Source: Spirochaetia bacterium (GTDB lineage Bacteria; Spirochaetota; Spirochaetia; PWKH01). Taken from it: DNA of 7,948 nt. Where the stretch lies: assembly GCA_021736545.1 (NCBI GenBank), contig JAIPFS010000058.1:1-7948 (forward strand), in the 5' to 3' direction. Positions 1 through 4,710 of this stretch are shown here, one piece after another (within the stretch, counting starts at the first letter, position 1; every line of letters begins with the position of its first letter). Below the pieces are notes generated by a model that had not been told where the DNA came from, did no database searches, and saw nothing but the letters and a program-made list of their open reading frames with translations. A program made the position numbers and the translations under genes.

Positions 1-117
1 TCCTGAACCGACAATAAACTTCAGCGGATCACGGTTTTCCGAAGTATCGAGAACTGTGCCTTGCTCGTCTTTCAGTGTGTAGTTCATACTTACAACATGT
101 TTGTCAGAAATCTGCAT
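1..117 (-). CDS. slyD: FKBP-type peptidyl-prolyl cis-trans isomerase, SlyD-like, N-terminal part
   Basis: Read from the ATG at 117-115, the minus strand gives 39 residues beginning MQISDKHVVSMNYTLKD and ending KFIVGSG at the window edge. The pattern of a beta strand, then an acidic turn with V-L-D-T-S, then a P-L-x-F-x-x-G-x-G segment is the start of SlyD-type FKBP domains. These are cytosolic prolyl isomerases and chaperones, often with a metal-binding tail. The start is supported by a GAGGTGA ribosome-binding site at 132-126 (minus strand), 8 nt from the ATG. The gene is cut by the window, so the IF insert and any histidine-rich tail cannot be seen. It is transcribed divergently from the DUF134 gene and has no evident functional link to it. 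The family call is fairly secure; the symbol could also be another slyD-like FKBP. Confidence 0.75.
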   Translation of the reverse strand, partial: MQISDKHVVSMNYTLKDEQGTVLDTSENRDPLKFIVGSG

Positions 118-495
118 AATAAAAATCACCTCAAAAAAATTAGATCACGATCCATTATTCCCATACAGATAACAGCCCAGGAAATGTTTTTTTTATTCCT
201 GTCCTGTTTCGGTAAAAACAACCTTTTACATAATGCATCTTGATTGGTTTAAGACTAGGGGATAAAAGGAAGATAAAAGACCGTGTTGCTACAAGATACT
301 AAAAAAAGCAGATAACGGAAAGGGGAGATTTCGCTTTTTGACAGCCTTTTCTGAGATTTATTTGACAGGATCTGCTCAAGAGCGGCTTCCTTAAATAATA
401 ATTCCGGCAGCATGTGCTGCGCAGAAGAGAAGGATCGGGATTACTGAATTATATATTTTCTGAAGGGAAAAAGCTGAAAAATATGAAGCTGGTAC
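118..495. other. Divergent intergenic region without a recognisable gene
   Basis: This stretch between the minus-strand SlyD-like gene and the plus-strand promoter at 496 holds no convincing reading frame. The open frame at 61-243 (plus) lies across the SlyD start and has no family resemblance. Two TTGACA hexamers occur at 338-343 and 362-367 on the plus strand, but neither has a TATAAT-like partner at 16-18 nt. Small inverted repeats are present: GTAAAA/TTTTAC at 212-217 and 224-229, GCTC-AA-GAGC at 374-383, and GCAGCA/TGCTGC at 407-420. The slyD promoter must lie here on the minus strand, but I see no clear one. Confidence 0.5.
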
Positions 496-524
496 TTGAA
501 TTATGAACATATGTTCATTATACT
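496..524 (+). promoter_or_regulatory. Sigma70-type promoter of the DUF134 / metal-cluster operon
   Basis: The -35 element is TTGAAT at 496-501 (four of six consensus bases). The -10 element is TATACT at 519-524 (five of six). They are separated by exactly 17 nt. Transcription would start near 531, leaving a leader of about 40 nt before the DUF134 ATG at 573, which has an AAGGAG site at 562-567. The spacer is occupied by a perfect palindrome (503-518), so this promoter is probably repressible. No sigma54-type GG-N10-GC element is apparent here. Confidence 0.65.
503..518. promoter_or_regulatory. 16-bp perfect palindrome, putative operator inside the promoter spacer
   Basis: ATGAACATATGTTCAT is perfectly self-complementary and fills positions 2-17 of the 17-nt spacer between the -35 and -10 elements. 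A protein dimer bound here would block RNA polymerase. The adjacent gene encodes a helix-turn-helix protein of the DUF134 family, so autoregulation is the natural reading. The palindrome is seen directly; the identity of the binding protein is inferred. I found no second copy in the window. Confidence 0.6.
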
Positions 525-572
525 ATCTGTAGAAGCTGCAGAAAGCTGAAAGATGCCGTAAAAGGAGTTTTC

Positions 573-1022
573 ATGGCAAGACCGAAAAAGAGAAGAATTG
601 TGGGACAGCCGCCGCTGTTTAATTCCTTCAAACCCACTGGGGTTATGAAGAAGGATTTACCGGCAATTTCCATGTCACTGGATGAATACGAAGCCATCCG
701 CCTGACCGATTATGTCGGAATGGATCATGAGAAAGCGGCTGCGGAGATGGAGATTTCACGTTCCACATTCACCCGTCTGATTGAGCAGGCCCGCTGCAAG
801 GCGGCTTCACTGCTGGTGGAGGGGAAGGAGATTCAAATTGAGGGCGGAAATATCCATTTTCGGGGAAACGTTATCCGCTGTCTTGACTGTGATACGATGT
901 TTGCCGCGGGATTTGATGAGCACATACAGGTATGCCCCTCCTGCGGTTCGAAAAATCTTATTGATGTTGCCCGGAGATACGGCCATGGAGACTGCTGCGG
1001 TGAATACATTAAGCGTTCGTAA
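573..1022 (+). CDS. DUF134 / UPF0251 family DNA-binding protein with C-terminal zinc ribbon
   Basis: The 149-residue protein starts MARPKKRRIV, as is usual for this family (COG1342). The family signature L-D-E-Y-E-A-I-R-L-T-D-Y lies at about 36-47. A helix-turn-helix similar to sigma70 region 4 (E-K-A-A-A-E-M-E-I-S-R-S-T-F-T-R-L) covers about 53-70. The C-terminal part carries Cys103-x2-Cys106 and Cys121-x2-Cys124, a likely zinc ribbon, followed by G-H-G-D-C-C-G at 137-143, which could be a further metal or redox site. Family members are predicted transcription regulators that often sit beside NifX-like and MinD-ferredoxin genes. Here the gene leads that same cluster and is preceded by a palindromic promoter, so it is likely an autoregulator that senses metal, Fe-S or redox state. 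The start is fixed by AAGGAG at 562-567. The family call is firm; the ligand is unknown. Confidence 0.88.
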   Translation: MARPKKRRIVGQPPLFNSFKPTGVMKKDLPAISMSLDEYEAIRLTDYVGMDHEKAAAEMEISRSTFTRLIEQARCKAASLLVEGKEIQIEGGNIHFRGNVIRCLDCDTMFAAGFDEHIQVCPSCGSKNLIDVARRYGHGDCCGEYIKRS

Positions 1023-1034
1023 GTGGTTTTATAG

Positions 1035-1054
1035 TGGCACAAAGCTTTGTGCCA
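1035..1054. repeat. 20-bp perfect palindrome after the DUF134 gene
   Basis: TGGCACAAAGCTTTGTGCCA is exactly self-complementary and begins 12 nt after the DUF134 stop codon. In RNA it can form an 8-bp stem with an AGCU loop. No T-run follows, so it is not a standard intrinsic terminator. It may be an operator for the downstream genes, a partial attenuator, or a processing or stability hairpin that separates DUF134 expression from the rest of the operon. The structure is certain; its role is not. Confidence 0.6.
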
Positions 1055-1094
1055 GTCGTAAATTAATACAAAGAGCGTAAGTTACTAGGATGAT

Positions 1095-1101
1095 AAGGAG
1101 G
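1095..1101 (+). promoter_or_regulatory. Ribosome-binding site that decides the start of the GQ-repeat zinc-ribbon gene
   Basis: AAGGAGG lies 6 nt upstream of the ATG at 1108. An in-frame ATG at 1090 would place this Shine-Dalgarno sequence inside the coding region, so translation most likely begins at 1108 with M-P-R-G-D-G-R-G. Confidence 0.75.
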
Positions 1102-1107
1102 CTGAAT

Positions 1108-1467
1108 ATGCCGAGAGGAGACGGAAGAGGACCTGATGGAAATGGACCCATAGGACGCCCGGGAGGCGGCCGTGGAGCAAATATCGGACAAGGACAAGGA
1201 CAGGGACAAGGACAGGGACAAGGACAGGGACGCCCGGGGGGCGGCCGAGGTCAGACTCCTGGAGCAGGAAGAGGAGAAGGTTTCGGACCTGGGCGCGGAA
1301 GAAACAGCGGCGGGGCCTATGGAACCGGCGGATACTGTATCTGTGCAAAGTGCGGTGAGAAAGTGCCGCATCAACAGGGCGTAAGCTGTACTGATCTGAA
1401 ATGTCCCAAATGCGGAACCACCATGGTACGTGAAGAATTGCTTCGGGATCGTCAGAAGAAAAAATGA
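1108..1467 (+). CDS. Glycine-rich GQ-repeat protein with C-terminal zinc ribbon
   Basis: The 119-residue protein begins M-P-R-G-D-G-R-G-P-D-G-N-G-P, which resembles the start of the small DUF5320-type proteins found beside NifX-like genes. Residues 16-23 and 41-48 are identical G-R-P-G-G-G-R-G blocks, and between them lies a (GQ)7 run at 27-40. Residues 1-75 are almost all G, R, P and Q and are probably disordered. The C-terminal part carries Cys77, Cys79, Cys82, Cys94, Cys99 and Cys102. Cys79-x2-Cys82 and Cys99-x2-Cys102 form a likely zinc ribbon, with V-P-H-Q-Q-G-V-S-C between them, followed by a basic tail. It sits between the regulator and the MinD-type ATPases, so it probably serves the same metal-cluster pathway, perhaps as a scaffold or metal donor. 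No activity can be assigned from sequence. The gene is real: the zinc ribbon is conserved in type and the ribosome-binding site is strong. Confidence 0.8.
   Translation: MPRGDGRGPDGNGPIGRPGGGRGANIGQGQGQGQGQGQGQGRPGGGRGQTPGAGRGEGFGPGRGRNSGGAYGTGGYCICAKCGEKVPHQQGVSCTDLKCPKCGTTMVREELLRDRQKKK
1153..1247 (+). repeat. Near-identical 20-bp direct repeats flanking the hexamer array
   Basis: The 20-bp segments at 1153-1172 and 1228-1247 differ at one position only (A1164 versus G1239). Each encodes G-R-P-G-G-G-R plus the start of the next codon. They are 75 bp apart and bracket the GGACAR array. This suggests that the repetitive half of the gene grew by local duplication, and that the segment could be lost by recombination between the copies without shifting the frame (75 is a multiple of 3). 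Confidence 0.75.
1186..1227 (+). repeat. Seven-unit GGACAR hexamer tandem array (in-frame)
   Basis: Seven copies of GGACA(A/G) run without interruption for 42 bp and encode (GQ)7. From the second unit on, the units alternate GGACAA and GGACAG, so a 12-bp higher-order unit is visible. Gain or loss of units would change protein length but not frame. The antisense frame over this array is an artefact of the repeat. Confidence 0.85.
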
Positions 1468-1564
1468 GAGAGATACATAAGAAAACATACTCATAATCAA
1501 ATGAGTGCATCTATTGACAATAGAGAAATTCTCAGAATGCGATTGAGCGCTTAAAGGAAGCATC
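1468..1564. other. Intergenic region with two inverted repeats before the first ATPase gene
   Basis: The 97-nt gap contains ACTCAT-N6-ATGAGT (1489-1494 and 1501-1506) and GAGAA-A-TTCTC (1523-1533). A TTGACA hexamer at 1514-1519 has the second repeat just downstream of it, as an operator would be placed, but no good -10 box lies 16-18 nt away. An AAGGA ribosome-binding site at 1554-1558 serves the ATG at 1565. An internal promoter is possible but weakly supported. Confidence 0.35.
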
Positions 1565-2539
1565 ATGAAAATAGCTATAGCCAGCGGAAAGGGCGGAACA
1601 GGAAAAACAACCCTCTCCACAAATCTAGCACAATACCTAGCGGAAAGGAAAAGGCAAATACTGCCGTCTGACCATGTGATACTTACGGATCTGGATGTTG
1701 AGGAACCTAATTCAGGCCTCTTTATTCAGGGAGAGCTGAGACATCAGGAGGATCGGCATAAGATGATCCCCTCCTGGGATAAGAGCAAATGCAGCCTCTG
1801 CGGAATCTGCCAGCAGGTCTGTAATTTTAACGCAGTGATAAAACTGGGAGATCAGATTATGGTATTCCCGGAACTCTGTCACAGCTGTTATGCCTGCTCG
1901 GAACTCTGTCCGGATAATGCTCTGCCTATGGTACCGGAAAAAATGGGGGTCCTTCGTCAAACAGAAGCGGAAAAATTCACTTTTGTGGAGAGCAAGCTCG
2001 ACATCGGTCAGGAACAGGCGGTGCCGCTGATATCCCAGACGATAGACTATGTGGAAACACATTTTCCAGAAAACAGCAGCAATATGAAACTCTATGACTC
2101 ACCTCCGGGAACCTCTTGTCCCGTAATTGAAGCGGTGAAGGACGTCGATTTTATCATTCTTGTCACTGAAGCGACGCCCTTCGGCCTGCATGATCTGACC
2201 CTGGCGGTGGATACCATGAGGAAGCTGGCCAAACCCTGCGGCGTAGTCATCAACAGGTACGGAATTGGAAATGCGGGAGTTGAAAGCTACTGTCGGGACG
2301 AAGGTATTGATATTCTAGCCAGGATACCGAATGATCGGCGTGCAGCGGAACTCTATTCCCGGGGGAAACTGATGTACAAGGAGATTCCGGAGATCGCGGA
2401 GGCGCTGGAACAGATAACGCAGTATCTGGAAGCTGAATATACCGGGAAAAAGGGTACTGAAGCTTTGAAGGGAAAGCCGGCTGAGACGGCACGAAAGACA
2501 TCATCCAGTAAGACTGAGCATCGGGGAGGTACGGAATGA
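1565..2539 (+). CDS. MinD/Mrp-type P-loop ATPase with inserted 2x[4Fe-4S] ferredoxin domain (first copy)
   Basis: This 324-residue protein belongs to COG1149. It has a deviant Walker A motif S-G-K-G-G-T-G-K-T-T (7-16, with the MinD signature lysine at 9), T-D-L-D-V-E-E-P-N (41-49) as the switch I region, and D-S-P-P-G-T-S-C-P (178-186) as the switch II / Walker B region. Two ferredoxin clusters are inserted between them: Cys76, 79, 82, 86 and Cys105, 108, 111, 115, each C-x2-C-x2-C-x3-C. Such proteins are cytosolic, dimerising ATPases thought to act in Fe-S or mixed-metal cluster assembly. In Desulfovibrio, homologues sit in the Orp cluster. It overlaps the second ATPase gene by 4 nt (ATGA), which indicates translational coupling and probably a heteromeric complex. 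The last 30 residues form a charged, low-complexity tail that the second copy lacks. Confidence 0.9.
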   Translation: MKIAIASGKGGTGKTTLSTNLAQYLAERKRQILPSDHVILTDLDVEEPNSGLFIQGELRHQEDRHKMIPSWDKSKCSLCGICQQVCNFNAVIKLGDQIMVFPELCHSCYACSELCPDNALPMVPEKMGVLRQTEAEKFTFVESKLDIGQEQAVPLISQTIDYVETHFPENSSNMKLYDSPPGTSCPVIEAVKDVDFIILVTEATPFGLHDLTLAVDTMRKLAKPCGVVINRYGIGNAGVESYCRDEGIDILARIPNDRRAAELYSRGKLMYKEIPEIAEALEQITQYLEAEYTGKKGTEALKGKPAETARKTSSSKTEHRGGTE

Positions 2540-3420
2540 AGGAAATTGTAGTTATTTCAGGAAAAGGGGGGACGGGAAAAACCTCCATAACTGCTTCATT
2601 TGCCTTTCTGAGCGGCAAGGATATGGTTGCTGCTGATTGTGATGTTGATGCGGCGGATATGCATTTGCTTATGAAGCCTGATTTTGCTCATTCAGAACCA
2701 TTTTACAGCGGAGTGATTGCAGAAATTGATAAAGAAACCTGCATTCACTGCGGGAAATGTGCTGAGGTCTGCCGATTTGATGCGATATCTATTATCAATG
2801 GCGAGTACTATGCGGATCCTATCAGCTGTGAAGGCTGCGGATACTGCTCTCGAATCTGTCCTCCTAAAGCGATTACCATGCAGGAGCAGAATGTGGGGGA
2901 CTGGTACAGATCGTCAACAAAAGCCGGAAACACCATGATTCATGCGCGACTTGGTATCGGGGCTGAGAATTCCGGGAAGCTGGTGGCGAAGGTGAAAAAC
3001 GAGGCCAAAGCTGAAGCGAAGCAGGAGGGAAAGGAGCTGGTTCTAGTGGATGGATCGCCGGGAATCGGCTGTCCCGTAGTTTCATCGCTCTCCGGGGCGG
3101 ATCTCGTTGTGCTGGTGACGGAGCCGACTCTATCCGGACTTCATGATATCAAACGGGTCTACGAGCTGGTGCATAAATTCAAGATTCCCGCTGCCTGTAT
3201 TATCAACAAGGCGGATGTGAATCCGGAAATCACCGAGCAGATTAAGGATTTCCTGGAACAGGAGAAGATCGAGCATATTGCGGATTTTCCCTACGATGAA
3301 AACTTTACCCGGTCCATGACCATGGGACAGACTATTGTGGAGTATGAGGATGCCGGGGACTTAAAAGATAAGCTGCAGGCAAGCTGGCTCAAGGTGCAGG
3401 AGCTTGTCGCGACAAGTTAA
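2536..3420 (+). CDS. MinD/Mrp-type P-loop ATPase with inserted 2x[4Fe-4S] ferredoxin domain (second copy)
   Basis: The 294-residue paralogue of the preceding protein has the deviant Walker A S-G-K-G-G-T-G-K-T-S (8-17, signature lysine at 10), A-D-C-D-V-D-A-A-D (33-41), and D-G-S-P-G-I-G-C-P (172-180). The inserted ferredoxin domain uses Cys69, 72, 75, 79 and Cys98, 101, 104, 108, all present. A Lys/Glu/Ala-rich helix at about 148-167 joins the ferredoxin part to the second half of the ATPase fold. The start is set by GGGGAGG at 2523-2529 and overlaps the stop of the first copy. Tandem COG1149 pairs next to NifX-like proteins are a known arrangement in anaerobes, and a two-subunit ATPase acting on an Fe-S or Mo-containing cluster is the best reading. 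The substrate is not established. Confidence 0.9.
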   Translation: MKEIVVISGKGGTGKTSITASFAFLSGKDMVAADCDVDAADMHLLMKPDFAHSEPFYSGVIAEIDKETCIHCGKCAEVCRFDAISIINGEYYADPISCEGCGYCSRICPPKAITMQEQNVGDWYRSSTKAGNTMIHARLGIGAENSGKLVAKVKNEAKAEAKQEGKELVLVDGSPGIGCPVVSSLSGADLVVLVTEPTLSGLHDIKRVYELVHKFKIPAACIINKADVNPEITEQIKDFLEQEKIEHIADFPYDENFTRSMTMGQTIVEYEDAGDLKDKLQASWLKVQELVATS

Positions 3421-3460
3421 TTTTTAAACAAGAATATTACGTATGAAGACAAATACTTAT

Positions 3461-3466
3461 GAGGAG
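3461..3466 (+). promoter_or_regulatory. Ribosome-binding site that decides the start of the first NifX-like gene
   Basis: GAGGAG lies 7 nt upstream of the ATG at 3474. The upstream in-frame ATG at 3459 overlaps this site and would only add M-R-R-K-Q, so 3474 is preferred. Confidence 0.7.
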
Positions 3467-3473
3467 AAAACAG

Positions 3474-3812
3474 ATGAAGATTGCATTTACAGCAAAAGGA
3501 ACGGCTTGGGAATCAGCAGTAGATCCCCGATTCGGCAGGACGGATTATATCCTTGTGTTTGATGAGGAATCCGGAGAGATGAGCTCGGTGGATAACCGTG
3601 ATATTGCTGATACCGCCCACGGTGCGGGTCCGCAGACGGCAAAGAAGTTATTCGACCTGAACCCTGACGTGCTGATTACCGGCAACGGCCCGGGAGGCAA
3701 CGCGGAAGCGGTTCTGAAGAAGGCTGCTCTGAAAATGTACGCCGGCGCCGGGGCTATGACGGTTAAAGAGGCATATGAAGCTTACAAAAACGGTGAGCTG
3801 AAAGAATTCTAA
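3474..3812 (+). CDS. NifX/NifB-C-like (dinitrogenase iron-molybdenum cofactor family) protein, orange-protein-like
   Basis: The 112-residue single-domain protein matches the PF02579 fold. It starts M-K-I-A-F-T-A-K-G with an E-S-x-V-D-P-R-F-G-R motif at 13-22, H-G-A-G at 49-52, V-L-I-T-G-N-G-P-G-G-N-A at 66-77, and Y-A-G-A-G-A-M-T-V-K-E-A at 89-100, then stops. Small proteins of this type bind metal-sulfur clusters non-covalently. Desulfovibrio gigas orange protein, with its Mo-Cu sulfide cluster, is the best-known case. This one has no cysteine, which suits non-covalent binding. It follows the ATPase pair by 53 nt, so it is probably their client or cofactor carrier. It could equally be a NifX-like chaperone with another cargo. 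No nitrogenase gene is visible. Confidence 0.85.
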   Translation: MKIAFTAKGTAWESAVDPRFGRTDYILVFDEESGEMSSVDNRDIADTAHGAGPQTAKKLFDLNPDVLITGNGPGGNAEAVLKKAALKMYAGAGAMTVKEAYEAYKNGELKEF

Positions 3813-3935
3813 GAAGATTTTAAGATGAAGTCTCAGCTGAAATGAAAGATGAGCTGGAAAAGAGCTGCAAAGTCATCGAGATTATCGATAGATCATCTTG
3901 AAATCATCGAGAAAGAAGAGAAAAGAGGGGTGTGA

Positions 3936-4424
3936 ATGATGAATGAAGTCCCGGAAAAGCAGAAATCTCAAACCGGAACTGAAAAAAGTGAAAAAAAGGA
4001 CGGCCCCCAGCTTCAGCCGGGGGAGTGGATTGCCGCTTGTGCCACCGACGATGGAACGCTTTTTGTGGATCGTCACTTTGGGGATGCCGATTACTATGAC
4101 ATCTACAAAATTGGAGAAGCTGGCGAAACGTTTATAAAACGGATAGACAATACGGTTGATGAAGAGGAAGAGGTGCATGCTGACCCCAAAAAAGCTCGCG
4201 GAATTGCTGGAATCCTGAAGAAGGAGGGCGTTAGCGTTACCATATCCAAAATGTATGGTCCGAATATCAAGCGGATACGGAAAAAATTTGTGTGTATAAA
4301 GGCTGATACATACGCCATCGCTGATGCCCTGCAGGCTGTGCTGAAGAAACTTCCGGAGATCCAGGAAGCCTGGGACAAGGGTGAGGAGCGAAGTCACCTG
4401 CGAATTCAGACGACTAAGCCGTAA
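3936..4424 (+). CDS. Second NifX/NifB-C-like protein with charged N-terminal extension
   Basis: The protein has 162 residues. Residues 1-28 are hydrophilic and Lys/Glu/Gln-rich. The PF02579-like domain then begins at W-I-A-A-C-A-T-D-D-G (31-40), with R-H-F-G-D-A (46-51), Y-D-I-Y-K-I (54-59), an acidic D-E-E-E-E-V-H-A-D-P-K-K-A stretch (75-87), and M-Y-G-P-N-I-K-R-I (106-114). It belongs to the subgroup of longer NifX-like proteins that accompany orange-protein-like ones. Two cysteines (35 and 120) are present, unlike in the first copy. ATG codons at 3936 and 3939 both fit the GAGGGG site at 3925-3930; the second has better spacing (8 nt versus 5 nt). It is the last gene of the cluster and is followed by a large hairpin. 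It probably binds or passes on the same cofactor. Confidence 0.82.
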   Translation: MMNEVPEKQKSQTGTEKSEKKDGPQLQPGEWIAACATDDGTLFVDRHFGDADYYDIYKIGEAGETFIKRIDNTVDEEEEVHADPKKARGIAGILKKEGVSVTISKMYGPNIKRIRKKFVCIKADTYAIADALQAVLKKLPEIQEAWDKGEERSHLRIQTTKP

Positions 4425-4478
4425 TTCGCTTGAACTACTGTTCTCATCAATCCGATGTGAACGAATAAACTTACTCTG

Positions 4479-4526
4479 AAGGCAGCGGCAGCGGGGCAAG
4501 GGATTCCCCTTCCCGCAAGCTGCCTT
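4479..4526 (+). terminator. Large GC-rich hairpin after the operon, possible terminator without T-run
   Basis: AAGGCAGC (4479-4486) pairs with GCTGCCTT (4519-4526). Inside it, GCGGG (4491-4495) pairs with CCCGC (4512-4516), and AAGGG (4498-4502) pairs with CCCTT (4507-4511) around a 4-nt loop. About 18 base pairs form, with small internal loops. It lies 54 nt after the last operon gene. No T-tract follows on either strand, so termination efficiency is uncertain. It may instead protect the 3' end of the mRNA or be a repetitive palindromic element. Confidence 0.5.
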
Positions 4527-4533
4527 GAGACTC

Positions 4534-4575
4534 CACAAGCACAAGCACAAGCACAAGCACAAGCACAAGCACAAG
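4534..4575 (+). repeat. Seven-unit CACAAG hexamer tandem array (intergenic)
   Basis: Seven perfect CACAAG units span 42 bp, starting 7 nt after the hairpin. Read as GCACAA, each unit differs by one base from the GGACAA unit of the array inside the zinc-ribbon gene. The array lies outside any supported gene. The long antisense frames across it (Leu-Val and Cys-Leu repeats) are repeat artefacts. Confidence 0.85.
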
Positions 4576-4655
4576 CAATACCCTCCCCTTAATCCACCAA
4601 AAACTTCTTCGAGGTCCTCCAGGTTCTCCTAAAACACATGCAGCATAAAAACAGT

Positions 4656-4692
4656 TTGTACGATTTGATAAGTGAGTTGACAAAATGTACAA
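4656..4692. promoter_or_regulatory. Inverted repeat around the -35 box of the ATPase promoter
   Basis: TTGTAC (4656-4661) and its complement GTACAA (4687-4692) flank the -35 element, with centres 31 bp apart, close to three helical turns. This spacing would suit a dimer or looped operator. The arms are only 6 bp, so chance is possible. Confidence 0.25.
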
Positions 4693-4704
4693 GTATGTTA
4701 CTAT
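4677..4704 (+). promoter_or_regulatory. Sigma70-type promoter of the AAA/DUF4143 gene, possibly leaderless
   Basis: A consensus TTGACA at 4677-4682 is followed after 16 nt by TACTAT (4699-4704), or after 19 nt by TATATT (4702-4707). With the first -10 box, transcription would begin at about the ATG at 4711. No purine-rich ribosome-binding site precedes that ATG, which fits a leaderless message. Confidence 0.55.
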
Positions 4705-4710
4705 ATTTTT

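Noticed and set aside
61..243. 60-codon plus-strand frame at the left edge
   Set aside because: It runs antisense through the SlyD-like start and its ribosome-binding site, and resembles no protein family.
338..390. Promoters at two TTGACA hexamers upstream of the DUF134 gene
   Set aside because: Neither has a -10-like hexamer at acceptable spacing, while the element at 496-524 does.
1035..1054. Sigma54-type promoter suggested by TGGCAC at the start of the palindrome
   Set aside because: The GG at 1036-1037 is not followed by GC after 10 nt (1048-1049 is TG), so the -24/-12 geometry fails. The match comes from the palindrome.
1063..1620. Long antisense frame with Leu-Ser repeats over the GQ gene
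   Set aside because: It is the mirror of the hexamer array, covers a well-supported plus-strand gene and has no ribosome-binding site or family features.
3842..3901. 19-codon mini-gene (M-K-D-E-L-E-K...) between the two NifX-like genes
   Set aside because: It has no ribosome-binding site and no recognisable similarity; it is probably chance in an A/G-rich leader. The TCATCGAGA repeats at 3873 and 3904 are also too short to interpret.
4534..4575. CRISPR-like array
   Set aside because: Units are contiguous hexamers without spacers, and no cas gene is present.
3882..4692. Antisense frames with Cys-Leu or Leu-Val repeats over the intergenic array
   Set aside because: Repeats of six bases leave several frames open. 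One of the frames also runs through the second NifX-like gene, and none shows protein-family features.
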